From: Paraphoma chrysanthemicola | Lineage: Eukaryota > Ascomycota > Dothideomycetes > Pleosporales > Phaeosphaeriaceae | Reading direction: 5' to 3' | NCBI GenBank assembly: GCA_020744225.1 | Contig: JAGMWG010000005.1 | Location: 1,426,001 to 1,490,000, forward strand | Length of the DNA stretch: 64,000 bases | Position numbers and translations under genes: made by a program | Notes under the pieces: generated by a model | Told to the model about the DNA's origin: nothing | Seen by the model: the letters and a program-made list of their open reading frames with translations, nothing else | Databases searched by the model: none | In this document: positions 54,097-64,000 of the stretch, piece after piece | How the letters are laid out: every line of letters begins with the position of its first letter | Position numbering within the stretch: position 1 is the first letter of the stretch

Positions 54097-55505
54097 TCAG
54101 AATATCCTAGACAGGAACTTTTTCTTCTTCTAGTTTGGAGTCAGCGCCCCAGAGATCTCGAGCCAGGAGTGCCAACGACGAGGAACTCACATCCGTAGAC
54201 GTCGACCGGATAGGAACTGGAGCTGGTGCGGCCAACATTGTTTCAGCTGGTAGTTCAGCTAGCATCTCTATCGCCCCGCCTTGAGGTGGTCCGTATCCAT
54301 AGCCTGCATTTGGCACAGCGGGCTGTGGTACAGGACTACGGTACGACGGAGCCGGCGATGTCATCGCAGAGTGGATGGGGTTGCCAGCGAGCTGGGCAGG
54401 AAGTTCAGCCGGGGTCATGTAGTTGTACGCCGCTTGCGCTTGTTGATACGGTTGTTGTGGCTGTGCTTGAGGCCATGGTTGGCCTTGTGGATATGCCTGC
54501 TGCTGGACGTATGCATTGGGCTGCGAGTACGGATTTGGCTGAGCATATGGCTGTGTAAATGGCAGAGGCTGCTTCTGAACGCTCTCGGCAGCCCATGCTT
54601 CAAACACCTCGGTCATCAACGCCATCCATTCCTTGGGAGCTCCCTTGAAGTTGTACTTGATGGATCGGTCTCGAAACGCGACAAAGTAGTGCTCCTTGTG
54701 GTATGGCGATATCGCGACGTACTAGTTACCATATCAGCTTTGGCCCGTACCTTAATCTCGCCATGTAGACTCACAGCTACCGATCGAGGCGCCGCTTCAG
54801 CGAGTATCTTGTCAAGTGCGCTGTAGTGCCCATAGAACTTCCATGCAATATACCCATCTGGGTAGAGCACAACCCAAGCATTGTGCTTCCCTAGACCAAC
54901 ACAGAGCGGCGTGTCAATTGCTTTCCGGACCTTGTCTTCAAGTTCGGAAGGGATGCCGCCCCATATCGATCCACGTCCCGGGGCGCACGCAAAGTAGCTG
55001 AGATTCTGACCAAAGGTAACGAAGCAGGAGCGCGGCGCCTGCGGGAAGCTCTTGGTCCATCGCGCAAGGTCGGCGTATGTCTGCTCGAAATGTGCCTGGG
55101 AGTGATCTGCAGGAGATCAGTATGTTTCGCAATGTGTGTGTTGATCGGCCGTTTCTTGTCGCGCGTTTCATGGGCCCGCGGAACAGGCTCTCGGGTCAGG
55201 CTACATGGGACGACTCACACAGCTTGTCCTCACCCGTCAACGTCTTGCATCCAGCATACCACAGCGGCTCAGAGTTCTTGAAGCTTTTCACGCCTGGCGC
55301 AAGTGCTACACAGTATGGTTGTGCTATCCTCCACTGCGGCGCCATGCTTGAATTGAACAGCTGCCGCAGCGTCTGCGGGAGCCCGTGGCTGCGCATCGTC
55401 AGCTCAGGCGGCCAAACCACCTCGACATGCTTACAATTTCCATGCTTTTGGGCAGTCGAAGAAGAACGAGTCTTCTGGACCAAAGACGAAGGTTATTTCA
55501 GGCAT
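54097..55505 (-). CDS. Conserved fungal hypothetical protein with Q/P/Y-rich tail
   Basis: Five exons (55435-55505, 55219-55388, 54775-55106, 54191-54721, 54097-54129) join in phase to 378 aa. The last intron is inferred from a GTGAGT donor, a CTGAC branch site and a TAG acceptor; reading through gives a different 11-residue longer end stopping at 54107. The ordered part (1 to about 220) begins MPEITFVFGPEDSFFFDC and contains SYFACAPGRGSIWGG and VVLYPDGYIAWKFYGHY, typical of a fungal-only family without assigned role. The rest (about 235-360) is rich in Gln, Pro, Tyr and Ala, with repeated QP units, and probably disordered. With the last intron removed the protein ends in a short basic tail (KKKKFLSRIF). 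No signal peptide. Function unknown. Confidence 0.78.
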
Positions 55506-56242
55506 TGCATTGTTTGCGCTCCAGTGTTTTTTTGGGGGTGAAGAGGAGGATGGGGATGCGGCCGTCAGCACGGCCTGATGATCCTACGGCGAAGCGACCG
55601 AGGGCGGCTCTCGTGGCGCGCTGAGGCTGTGAGCTGGAAAATAACCCCAATCATTGCCCGCCATTCGCGGCGATGGCGCGCCAGCGTGACGGGTGTCGTG
55701 TATCGTGTTCCTTGCCAGATTGAGTCGAACGTCTTCCAGGCTCACGAGCGTCGATGAAGCAAGACATACACAGTGATGGGGAGATGGCGAAGGTCGAGAG
55801 CACTCGGGACGTTGGTAGAAGGCCTTGTAGCACAAGTTGTAGCACCGCGCATTCCGTTGAGAATGCACCGCTACTGATTGAGGCAATTGTATCCTGGCAC
55901 AGTCACTCTCGCAGGAAGCCACAGTTCGTGCAGTAAATCTTCAGCTCCTGCTCATCCACCATCGGCGCATTTAAATCCTGGGGCTCTTTATATAGCTACA
56001 CCGCCCGATGTTGTGTTTCATAATGCTCTCAGCAAGTCAGCTCTGCTAAGGAAGCGGCCAAATTCCGTTGGTCGGGCAATCACGTCTTAGTCAGCCCCTT
56101 GTTCAACCCCCAAACCACAAATCACACAAGCAAGGCTTAGACATCGCAGCGGAAGGGTCCAGCAGAAAAGATAAAACCATGGCAAGAGCCAAGATGAAGC
56201 GATCAAGATACGCCGAGATTCCCCACCCAACTCCACATCACC
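55506..56242. other. Divergent intergenic region
   Basis: 737 nt between the minus-strand Q/P-rich gene and the plus-strand macro-SirTM gene, presumably with both promoters. No coding frame, RNA gene or clear repeat. Confidence 0.5.
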
Positions 56243-58018
56243 ATGTCGCTCAATCGCGCCCTCCTGCACCTCGTCCACGAGTCCAAGAACTCCCAAGTCC
56301 AGCACGTGGCACACCATCTCAACCAGTATGAATCATGGGAAAAGCTTTACCTCTTAAAACAACTGCTCTGCATTCGGCCGGCACATTCCGCCCTACCAAG
56401 TGCTATCCTAAAGGACATCGACACCCTCCTGACCCAGTCTGAAAAGTCGCGCATCCTCACACCCACAACTTCCATCCCGACTCTCGCAACCCTCCCGCGT
56501 CCAGACAAGACGCCGATCCAGCTCAAACTCTGGCAAGGCGACATCACCTCTCTCAGCTCCATCACGGCAATCACCAATGCTGCGAATTCACAGATGCTGG
56601 GCTGCTTTCAGCCGAGCCATAAGTGCATTGACAACGTGATCCACGCTGCAGCAGGCCCACGACTTCGCCAAGAATGTGCTGAAGTCATGAAAGCCAGGGG
56701 TGCAGACCTGCCCGAAGGCGAGGCGCTGGTTACACGCGGTTACTGTCTTCCAGCCGCGCACGTGGTACACACGGTAGGACCACAGCTTGCGCGCGGGGCG
56801 AAGCCGACAGAGCAGGAGAAGCAGGAGTTGCGACAATGCTATGTGAGTGTATTGGAGCAAGTGGACGGGTTGCCGGCGGACGAAGATGGGAAGAAGAGTG
56901 TTGCATTGTGCGGGATTGCGACGGGCTTGTTTGCTTTCCCGACGAAGGTGGCGGCTAAGATCGCCGTGGAGACGGTGATGGCGTGGTGTGCGCACCATGA
57001 GGATACGACCATCACCGAGGTCTTGTTTGTGACTTTTGCGGAAGGTGACCTGGAGATCTACAGCGAGCTGCTGGAGAGTGTGCAGGCGCCATGGGAGTTG
57101 AGTGCACTGGAATCGTCTCCGACCGTGCAGGTCACAGGCAAGACAATTGATACTGCCAGCACGTGGCTTCAATCAGCCTCATCGGTCCTCATCTCCGCCG
57201 GCGCAGGCCTCTCTGCCGCAGACGGGCTGGATTATACCTCCAAATCCCTCTTCAAGAAACACTTCCCCGCCTTTCTTCCTCTCGGCCTCAACACGCTCTA
57301 CAGCGCGATCGGATTCTCGAACTGGCGTTCCGAAGCAGACAAGTGGGCGTACTACTTCACCAACATCTCCATGGCCCGAGGATGGCCTTCCTGGCCCCTG
57401 TACCAGCGTCTTGTCCCTTGGCTCAAAGACTCTGGGAAGAACGTTCACGTCCGCACCTCTAATGCTGATGGGCTCTTCCTGGCCAATGGATGGACGGAAG
57501 ACAAATATTCCACGCCACAGGGACGATACTCCGTCCTACAATGTCTGTCAAAATGTCGCCCGGATTCCACATTCGACACAATGAAGTACTACGAAGCAGC
57601 ATTGCCGCATCTCAATCCCAAGACGCAACAGCTCACGGATCCTTCGAAAGTACCCTACTGTCCCAACTGTGGTGGTGAGATGATGCTCTGCGTGCGTGGT
57701 GGATCGTGGTTTAACGAAACGCCATTTCGACATGGCGAGGCCAGGTGGAGGAAGTTCCGGCAAGATGTGCTGAGCAGCAAAGGCGAAACGGTGATACTCG
57801 AACTTGGCGTGGGCATGAACACGCCCGGTGTGTTGAGGTGGCCGAATGAGGATCTTGTTCGGAAGGGCAATGGCAGGGTCAAGCTTGTGCGATTTGGGGT
57901 GGGACCTTCGGCAATGGTGCCAGATGATCTGGAGGAGAAGGGATGGGCAGTCAGTATCGAAGGGGACATCAAGCTGGCATTGCCCTCGGTGCTGCCAGAT
58001 ATCACAAGCGAGAGCTGA
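56243..58018 (+). CDS. Macrodomain-SirTM fusion: ADP-ribosylating sirtuin joined to a zinc-type macrodomain
   Basis: Single exon, 591 aa. SirTM (class M) sirtuins attach ADP-ribose to proteins, and their partner macrodomain removes it. After a helical N-terminus (1 to about 90) comes the macrodomain (about 93-285): LWQGDITSL, TNAAN (111-115) for ADP-ribose binding, then GCFQPSHKCIDN with Cys121, His126 and Cys128, the ligand pattern of zinc-dependent macrodomains, and GIATGLFAFP (224-233). The sirtuin follows (about 300-585): GAGLSAADGLDY (about 320-331) for NAD, TSNADG (405-410), PQGRY with Gln426 where classical sirtuins have the catalytic His, and zinc Cys434, Cys438, Cys473 and Cys476. 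No targeting signal is seen. Bacterial SirTM operons also encode a lipoylated GcvH-like target and a ligase; neither is near. Target protein unknown. Confidence 0.93.
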   Translation: MSLNRALLHLVHESKNSQVQHVAHHLNQYESWEKLYLLKQLLCIRPAHSALPSAILKDIDTLLTQSEKSRILTPTTSIPTLATLPRPDKTPIQLKLWQGDITSLSSITAITNAANSQMLGCFQPSHKCIDNVIHAAAGPRLRQECAEVMKARGADLPEGEALVTRGYCLPAAHVVHTVGPQLARGAKPTEQEKQELRQCYVSVLEQVDGLPADEDGKKSVALCGIATGLFAFPTKVAAKIAVETVMAWCAHHEDTTITEVLFVTFAEGDLEIYSELLESVQAPWELSALESSPTVQVTGKTIDTASTWLQSASSVLISAGAGLSAADGLDYTSKSLFKKHFPAFLPLGLNTLYSAIGFSNWRSEADKWAYYFTNISMARGWPSWPLYQRLVPWLKDSGKNVHVRTSNADGLFLANGWTEDKYSTPQGRYSVLQCLSKCRPDSTFDTMKYYEAALPHLNPKTQQLTDPSKVPYCPNCGGEMMLCVRGGSWFNETPFRHGEARWRKFRQDVLSSKGETVILELGVGMNTPGVLRWPNEDLVRKGNGRVKLVRFGVGPSAMVPDDLEEKGWAVSIEGDIKLALPSVLPDITSES

Positions 58019-58106
58019 AGGAGACACGCTGGCTGATGGTCAAGCTGTAGGGAATATCCGCATGCCCTTAATCCAATCCAATTGCCTCAATTTGCCACTT
58101 TTGTAC

Positions 58107-59919
58107 TCAATTTCCCAACTTCTTCTCCCGGATGAACCATGCAAAGAGCGCGCTACCGGCCACTAAGCCGAGACTCACACCCAGTGCCGCTTGTGTAGCC
58201 TCGCTATAGCACTCTCTAACAATGTCTTGGAGATGCGGTTCAAGACTCCTGTAGTAGGCCAGGCCAGCACGTACACGTTCTGCGATCTCTGCGGCGTCTT
58301 TGTCGCCATCGAGAGCTAGCCGCAGTGATTTGCGCAGCGTCTGATTGAATGCTGTTGCGCACATTGACACACCAAAAACCGATCCCAGTGAGCGGAAGAG
58401 GTAGCTACATGCCGTTGCGACAGCTTGATCCTTATACGAAGCGTTGGCGACTATGTTTTCGTTAGTGTCCATGTCAACGAAGGAACTCGTTTTACTTACT
58501 CAGACCAGTCAGAGTGGTGGTCACTCCAGTGCCGTTCGAGAATGAGCAGATGCAAGTTCCCAGAACCATCAGCGGCAGGTTGTTGGTGGCAAGTCCAGAA
58601 AAGAGCAACACAATCGCAAGGCCTATTACGAGATCTGTGTAGGCGATGACGGTGATCCAGTAGTACTTCGCCGTTCGCTTCATGTAGAAGCCAGCAAAGA
58701 GAGAGCCAATGACTCCACAGATGATGCTTGGAACAAGCAATAGGCCTGCATGTGCAGCACTATAATCCCGAGTGACTTGCCAATACAGCGGAATGAAGAA
58801 CAGCCCCGCGAGCCATCCGCTAAAGGAGAAGAAGTTGCAGAGATAACAAGCGAAGAGGGATCTGTTCAGGATGATACGTCCAGGCGCGAAAGGATTGCGT
58901 GCAACGTACTTCTCGACCAGAACGAAGACGACAAAAAGTGGCGAGGTGCACAGGCCTGCAATGGCGATGGGGTTGCTCCACGAGACGTTCGATCCTCGGT
59001 CCAAACCCAGCAGAAGTCCAAAGACAGCCACCACCAACACGGTAGCTCCGAGGAAATCAATCTTGCCAACCTTCTCCTTCCAATGTGAATGGTCTTGCTT
59101 TGGAAGTTGCAGAACGAATGCCACGGCCAGGAACGCAAGCAGACACATGGGGCCCTGCGCAATGAAGGCCCATCGCCATCCGATGCTGTCTGCGAGCAGA
59201 CCACCTAACGGTGCACCAGCACCTGCTCCAAAGGCGTAAATGACGTTGATGTATCCCTGCCATGTCCCTCTGTCCCTCAAGCTCACGATGTCGCTAAGCA
59301 GGACCGAGGTACAGACCGACATGCCGCCGCCTCCAATGCCTGCAAATGCGCGTGCAGCGATGAGTTCGTTCATGGAGCGCGCAAGACCACACCATGTCGA
59401 TCCAATGCCGAAGATCAGGTATGCAAAGAGCAGACATTCCTTCCTCCCAAAGATGTCGGTGAGTTTACCGTACACGGGTTGGAAGGCGGAGAGGGTGAGG
59501 AAGTAGCCGGTCGCTATCCATGAGGTCGACGAGAGGGCGTGCAGCTCTGTGCCAATCGTGCCGTATGTCGAGATGACGAGGGTCTGATCGGCGGATGAGA
59601 GAAAAACCTTCACGGCTGTGTCAGTTGCTGCTTAGTTGTCTACGAGAAAGGCACCTACTCCAATGGCTATGGCAGGGAAGATGTACTTCATCCGCTTCTG
59701 GACTTCTGGCAGTCCCTGGTGCTTTGAGCTATCGCCGTTGCTCGTCTGCCGCTCAATGTCTCCTCCATCTTGCTCGTTGGCAATGTATGGGTCAGCTCCT
59801 TCTGGGGAGAGAGCGTTGCTAGGGTCGATGGGATGGGGATTGTGGTCGTCAGGCTTCGGAAGGAGCGGTGATGTCTCGGAAGCACGTTCCTGCTCGTGCT
59901 GTGAGGTGCTCGGGGTCAT
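58107..59919 (-). CDS. MFS transporter, Fnx1/Vba-like (vacuolar amino acid type)
   Basis: Three exons (59659-59919, 58500-59607, 58107-58450) join to 570 aa. Relatives such as S. pombe Fnx1 and yeast Vba proteins move basic amino acids into the vacuole; others export drugs. The first 75 residues are cytosolic and polar, with ETSPLLP, an acidic dileucine signal that in fungi directs proteins to the vacuole by AP-3. Fourteen hydrophobic segments are expected. Landmarks: VFLSSADQTLV in TM1 (just after intron 1), the MFS motif GKLTDIFGRK, ARAFAGIGGGGM, and GAGAPLGGLLAD with GWRWAF. The third exon holds the final segments and ends GN. Intron 1 uses a GTAGGT donor. The drug-proton antiporter branch (DHA2) is the alternative assignment. 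Confidence 0.88.
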
Positions 59920-60243
59920 TGCGGGGTGTTGGAGTCGCGCTGAGCGAACTTCAGAACTTCATGGCCAATGTTCTCTGCTTTATAGGAATAGGTAGAAGTA
60001 CAACAACTGCAACAGAGGATCTTGATCCCAGCACGTTACTACGGAAACACGCGTGCGGAATAGAACGAGGTGACTCATTTGTTCCGCGGTACACATTTTC
60101 CAATCGCGACATACTCGTCGACTCCACACAAGTCGCTTATCCGATTAAGTCCGAGCTGGTGAACGCCTATTTTCCGTAGACGGAAGGTGCGGAGTAGATT
60201 GAACGAAAGCTACAAACAGTAACACATGCTAGCAACGGTTCCA
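59920..60243. other. Short intergenic region between two minus-strand genes
   Basis: 324 nt with no coding or structural signal; promoter of the MFS gene. Confidence 0.4.
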
Positions 60244-61893
60244 TCATGAGCCCACTGCACCATACCAAGCTAGACCCAGCACAGCACCGAGAAGAATGGC
60301 AATTGCGGGGGGAACGTTGAACCACGCCGTCTCTGCGTACGTGACTGCCGCAACAACTACCCACCATGGCTCATTCGCAAGGCTTTTGCCGCTGCTGCTC
60401 TCCGGAGTTAGGTATCCAATTTCCCACAATCTGTAGACCGCCGTGAACACCAAGCCCACGGCTGCGGCATTGATGCCTCGCAATAGACTGAGCACCCAGT
60501 TCTTCGTACGCATGAGTTGCCAGATCGACTGCACGCCCACAGCTAGGATAATTCCTGGGGCAAAAATCCCTACGAAGGCTAGCAGAGCCCCAAATATTGT
60601 TGGGGTGCTCGTAGATGCCAGCGTCAAGGCACCGAGGTACACGGAGAAGTTGAAGTTCGGCCCTGGGAAAGCCTGGATGATCGCAAGTCCAAGCAAGAAG
60701 TCGCGGGGTGACACCCAGCCTGGATCGACCACATAGGAGCGCAGAAGGGGAATAACCACGGGCCCTCCGCCAAAGATGATCGTACCGGCAAGGTACATGT
60801 TGGAGAAAAGATCGAACGCCAGCCCTCGAGCATCGACCGTACCACGGACCACCATCACAACAACGAAAGACAGCAGAAAGCCCACGATCAACGACATGCC
60901 AAGCTTTATGGAGATGTTGTGGATCTTCGTGTCTGTGACGGGTGCGACTTCTACTGCTGCTTCAGTGCTGCGGCGCTCATTGGAGCGGCTTGGACCTGCA
61001 TCTTCTTCGACAGGCATAATCCGGTCCGTCGAGCTGCTAGCATGCGCTTTGCGCTTGACGGCTTCTGGGCGCGTAATTTGCAGCTCTTGTGCGCGAGGCA
61101 CGTCCTGTGTCGTGGTTGTATCTTCGGCGTCACCACCCTCGTTCCTTGCTCTTCTCCTCTTGGCGGCATAAGCAGCCCTCATCTTGCCAATTTTCTGGTG
61201 CAGCCAGACATCCCAAATGACCGTGGTTGCTCCGCCGATAACGATGAGAACGGGAAAATACCACAGCGCATTGTAGCATAACCCAGCGCAGGCACCAAAA
61301 ATTACCAGTATCCGAGTGATGCGGTCCTTGATGGCCTTCTCCGCGAGTTGCACAGCCGCGAGAGCGATGATGCCAACCGTGCTGGCATTCATCCCGCTTA
61401 GAAGTGCATACACGATCGATGGTAACCTGTCAGGCATCTTCTGAACACCCAGTGACAATGCATACATTCCGATCGCGCCTGGCAAACTCCAGAGTAGGAA
61501 AGCGAACAAGGCTCCTCCGATACCTGCGTGTATCATAGCAATACAAAACACCATCTTGGTCGATGCAGGTCCAGGCAAAGCTTGACATACTGCAAACAAT
61601 TCTTGGTACTGCACAAGCGTTAGCATACCGTTGGAACTCTTTGCAGTGAGGCGACTGACTGTCTGCTCATCAAGCCACTTGCTCCCGAAGAAGCCCTCAC
61701 CTTCCACGAACCTGCGGTGCAAGATCTGGAAGTGCACCGGCGGTCCACCGAATGCAGTGAACCCAAGATCCCATGTCTTCGCAAAAATGTCTGCAAGACG
61801 GCTTCCTAATTTCTCGGTATTAGGTTGGAGTGACGTGCTACGTCTAGCACGCGTGTGGTCGCGTAACGAGCCGATGATTGACTGCAGCGGCAT
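60244..61893 (-). CDS. Chromate transporter family protein (CHR), two-domain
   Basis: As an open frame 549 aa; I favour 532 aa with a 51-nt intron (61609-61659), exons 61660-61893 and 60244-61608. The insert begins GTCAGT, has a GCTAAC branch site and ends TGTGCAG, has no stop and keeps the frame. It would otherwise split WLDEQT from YQELFAVCQALPGPAS, contiguous in relatives. CHR proteins move chromate or sulphate-like anions across membranes. Both homologous halves are present: FGGPPVHFQ and CQALPGPAS in the first, FGGGPVVIPLL and IQAFPGPNFN in the second. About ten hydrophobic segments surround a hydrophilic linker of about 110 residues (basic AAKRRRARN, then acidic and Ser-rich). The two-domain form is usual for fungi. 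Substrate in fungi is uncertain. Confidence 0.9.
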   Translation of the reverse strand: MPLQSIIGSLRDHTRARRSTSLQPNTEKLGSRLADIFAKTWDLGFTAFGGPPVHFQILHRRFVEGEGFFGSKWLDEQTVSRLTAKSSNGMLTLVQYQELFAVCQALPGPASTKMVFCIAMIHAGIGGALFAFLLWSLPGAIGMYALSLGVQKMPDRLPSIVYALLSGMNASTVGIIALAAVQLAEKAIKDRITRILVIFGACAGLCYNALWYFPVLIVIGGATTVIWDVWLHQKIGKMRAAYAAKRRRARNEGGDAEDTTTTQDVPRAQELQITRPEAVKRKAHASSSTDRIMPVEEDAGPSRSNERRSTEAAVEVAPVTDTKIHNISIKLGMSLIVGFLLSFVVVMVVRGTVDARGLAFDLFSNMYLAGTIIFGGGPVVIPLLRSYVVDPGWVSPRDFLLGLAIIQAFPGPNFNFSVYLGALTLASTSTPTIFGALLAFVGIFAPGIILAVGVQSIWQLMRTKNWVLSLLRGINAAAVGLVFTAVYRLWEIGYLTPESSSGKSLANEPWWVVVAAVTYAETAWFNVPPAIAILLGAVLGLAWYGAVGS

Positions 61894-62478
61894 CTTTGAG
61901 GAAACTGGAAGAGCAAAGTTGAGGAGACGCAGACAACATCATGATAATGTCAACCCAAGTTCGCGACGTCCCGAGCACGAAAGCGCGCCTCTAGGCCCGA
62001 TTGTCCAATCATCGAGCCACGTTATTGCGACATTTGCGGCATGAAGACTGCCAAGGGTTTGGCGTTCGGATACATCTAGCGTCTGTCAGAACGAGCTGCT
62101 GGAAAGAAAAGATCTGCAGGTGCAAGCGAGAGAGTTCAAGCTAGCCACATTGCACCATAGCGCATCCCGCTCGGTGAATCTGTGCACCCGGAGAAATCCA
62201 AGCATCACCACCATGGCACTATAACCACTTGAGGCAAGCTTCCTCGTGCTACGAAGGCTCGGCGCGAAATGTACCGAAAAGTTGCATGGGCCAAACCGTT
62301 GTCGTCCTTCCCCGGACATGTCTCCCTGGTTTGGAGCACCCCGCAACCCGGGGATGGGGACAGTTTGCGGAAACACGGAGATTGAGGCTAAAGAAACGTT
62401 GTCTAGTGTGGCGATCCTGGGTCCATACATGAGTGAGCGACTCCTCGCCTGTCAAAGTGAGCCGTGATTGAAGCCAAA
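61894..62478. other. Divergent intergenic region
   Basis: 585 nt between the minus-strand CHR gene and the plus-strand carboxylesterase. Overlapping short frames at 62086-62467 lack domains. No repeat seen. Confidence 0.45.
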
Positions 62479-64000
62479 ATGTTGCTCTCCTCCACTTCCG
62501 TCTCCCTGCATCTCCTGGCCGTGCTCTTTTCTATTTCCTCGACATTCGCAGCGCCAAGTGGTACACCAGCGGGGAATGCCTCTAATCCCATAATCAGTCT
62601 TGACTATGTCACGCTTCAAGGCGCCTCATCATCGCAATACAACCTAACATACTACCGCCGCATTCCCTTTGCTGCGTCGACAGCAGGAAAGAACCGATTC
62701 CGTGCTCCGCAACCACCCACTCCAATTAAAAATGGCACATACGATTCCAATAGAGCCTTCGACATGTGTCCCCAGCGCACAGTCAATGGTTCCGAAGACT
62801 GCCTCTACCTCGGCGTCTACTCTCGCCCATGGACCAAGAAGCAAGCTCTCCGCCCCGTGCTTCTGACCTTTTACGGCGGTGGCTATATTCGCGGCTCTGC
62901 AAGCTTTGATATACCACCATCTGCATTCCCTGTTCTGAACGTCAGCACCTCGAATGACTATGTCACCGTGTATTCCAACTACCGTACGAACGTCTTCGGC
63001 TTCCTGCCCGGCGCGAAGATTGCATCTCACCCCGACGTGGACCTCAATCCTGGCCTTCTCGACCAACAAGCCGCGCTAAAATGGATCCAGAAATACATTG
63101 CAAACTTTGGCGGCGACCCAAAGAACGTCACGATCTGGGGCCAGAGTGCAGGTGGTGGAAGTGTCGTTGCGCAAACCATCGCCACAGGAAACAAAGGCAA
63201 GAAATTGTTCAAAAAATCAATGGCCAGCTCGCCCTTTTGGCCCAAAACACCACGCTACGACGCCCCAGAGTCAGAAGCTATATACCAGCAAACTCTGGCC
63301 GATGTCGGCTGCGCAAATGCCACAGACGAGATCGCATGTCTCAAATCCGCAGACCTCCAACTCCTCCGCGATAGCGCTCTCCGACTAAGCACAAGTCTGC
63401 AATACACCACCTCCTCATTTACATTCGGACCCGTGCTCGACACCAAATTCCTAACCAAGCCTCTCTCATCCGCCATCAAGTCGCGCGCCCTGAACTCCGA
63501 GCTCGTCCTCACAACCTACAACCTGCACGAAGGCGAGAACTTTATTCCACCGGGCTTCCAAAACCCAACGACAAGCAGCGAAGGCTTCAATTCCTCAGCT
63601 GCCAGTTTCGCGTCCTGGCTCACGGGCTTCCTCCCAGGATTGACGGACCAGGATATAGCTAGTGTTAACACTCTCTACCCACCTTCTGGCACGGCTGAAG
63701 AAATCACTTACAACACCACGTATATTCGCGCCGGTTTGCTCTTCCGTGATTTGGTCCTCGCGTGTCCCAGCTACTGGCTGTCCAAGTCCGCGGATAAAGG
63801 GTGGTTGATTGAGTACACGATTAGTCCCGCGAAGCATGCGAGCGACGTGCAGTATTGGAACACGGTGGGTGCGATTCAGAAGACGGATCCGTTGACGTAT
63901 GAAGGGTATGCGGGTGCGCTGGCGAGTTTTGTGCAGACGGGCAATCCGAATGCGCATAAGGTGACGAATGCAAGCGTGCCGGGGGTGCCGGGGATTAAGG
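62479..64000 (+). CDS. Secreted type-B carboxylesterase, cut by the window end
   Basis: Open from ATG 62479 to the last base, 507 codons seen and no stop, so the 3' end lies outside. A signal peptide (hydrophobic LHLLAVLFSISSTFA) starts it. Family landmarks: RRIPFAAS, SEDCLYLGVYSRP, LLTFYGGGYIRGS (oxyanion hole), GQSAGGG with the nucleophile Ser, LHEGENF with the probable acid Glu and AKHASDVQYW with the base His. The residue before the nucleophile is Gln where most members, including the esterase at 51807-53486, have Glu. Several N-glycosylation sequons are present. It and the other esterase are distant paralogues, not a recent duplication. Substrate unknown. Confidence 0.9.
   Translation, partial: MLLSSTSVSLHLLAVLFSISSTFAAPSGTPAGNASNPIISLDYVTLQGASSSQYNLTYYRRIPFAASTAGKNRFRAPQPPTPIKNGTYDSNRAFDMCPQRTVNGSEDCLYLGVYSRPWTKKQALRPVLLTFYGGGYIRGSASFDIPPSAFPVLNVSTSNDYVTVYSNYRTNVFGFLPGAKIASHPDVDLNPGLLDQQAALKWIQKYIANFGGDPKNVTIWGQSAGGGSVVAQTIATGNKGKKLFKKSMASSPFWPKTPRYDAPESEAIYQQTLADVGCANATDEIACLKSADLQLLRDSALRLSTSLQYTTSSFTFGPVLDTKFLTKPLSSAIKSRALNSELVLTTYNLHEGENFIPPGFQNPTTSSEGFNSSAASFASWLTGFLPGLTDQDIASVNTLYPPSGTAEEITYNTTYIRAGLLFRDLVLACPSYWLSKSADKGWLIEYTISPAKHASDVQYWNTVGAIQKTDPLTYEGYAGALASFVQTGNPNAHKVTNASVPGVPGIK

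Overview
The window is nuclear DNA of a filamentous ascomycete, most likely a Dothideomycete. The evidence is short GT-AG introns of 41-75 nt with CTAAC/CTGAC-like branch sites, fungal-only families (Swc3, ABHD12-type hydrolase, Fnx1/Vba-type MFS, MpaB-type oxygenase, AA11-like LPMO, fungal CHR transporter) and many predicted secreted enzymes. No rRNA, convincing tRNA, CRISPR array or intact transposon was seen. Twenty-eight loci are annotated: 26 complete genes, one broken gene and one gene cut by the right edge. Where introns occur, exon phases were joined by hand and every model closes in frame.

Layout. 1-15 kb is mostly housekeeping: a membrane/coiled-coil protein, an Rdx (SelT/W/H-like) redox protein, a low-complexity Ala/Pro/Lys protein, mitochondrial EF-G1, an ABHD12-like serine hydrolase and the SWR1-complex subunit Swc3. 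15-30 kb is rich in secreted and surface genes: a 10-cysteine small secreted protein, an AA11-like LPMO with a C-terminal chitin-binding-like module, a large membrane protein, a repeat/zinc-finger protein, a class-3 lipase, a second secreted serine hydrolase and a GT2 polysaccharide synthase. 31-41 kb holds an SDR, a six-exon 1125-residue secreted protein with DUF7029/DUF7223-like regions, an MpaB-like oxygenase and a hotdog thioesterase. 41-46 kb is gene-poor, with a diverged duplicated segment, a broken small secreted protein gene and a tandem duplication. 46-64 kb is dense: GH16 glucanase, AlaX, a NIF3-like protein, a RING-chromo protein, two type-B carboxylesterases, a Q/P-rich protein, a macrodomain-SirTM fusion, a vacuolar-type MFS transporter and a chromate-type transporter.

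How genes may work together. The LPMO, GH16 enzyme, lipase, esterases, small secreted proteins and GT2 synthase together suggest wall remodelling and interaction with a host or substrate surface. There is no clear secondary-metabolite cluster. The most notable protein is the fused macrodomain-SirTM (56243-58018). It carries an ADP-ribose-reversing type macrodomain with zinc-ligand-like Cys/His residues and a class M sirtuin in which the usual catalytic His position reads Gln. In one chain it appears to hold both the writer and the eraser of an ADP-ribosylation cycle. Its bacterial relatives sit beside lipoyl-carrier genes, but none is visible here. Other points worth a second look are a RING plus chromodomain fusion, an AlaX gene with an acid-free N-terminal extension and a second in-frame ATG, a GC-AG intron, a stop-free 51-nt intron, and a nested inverted repeat.
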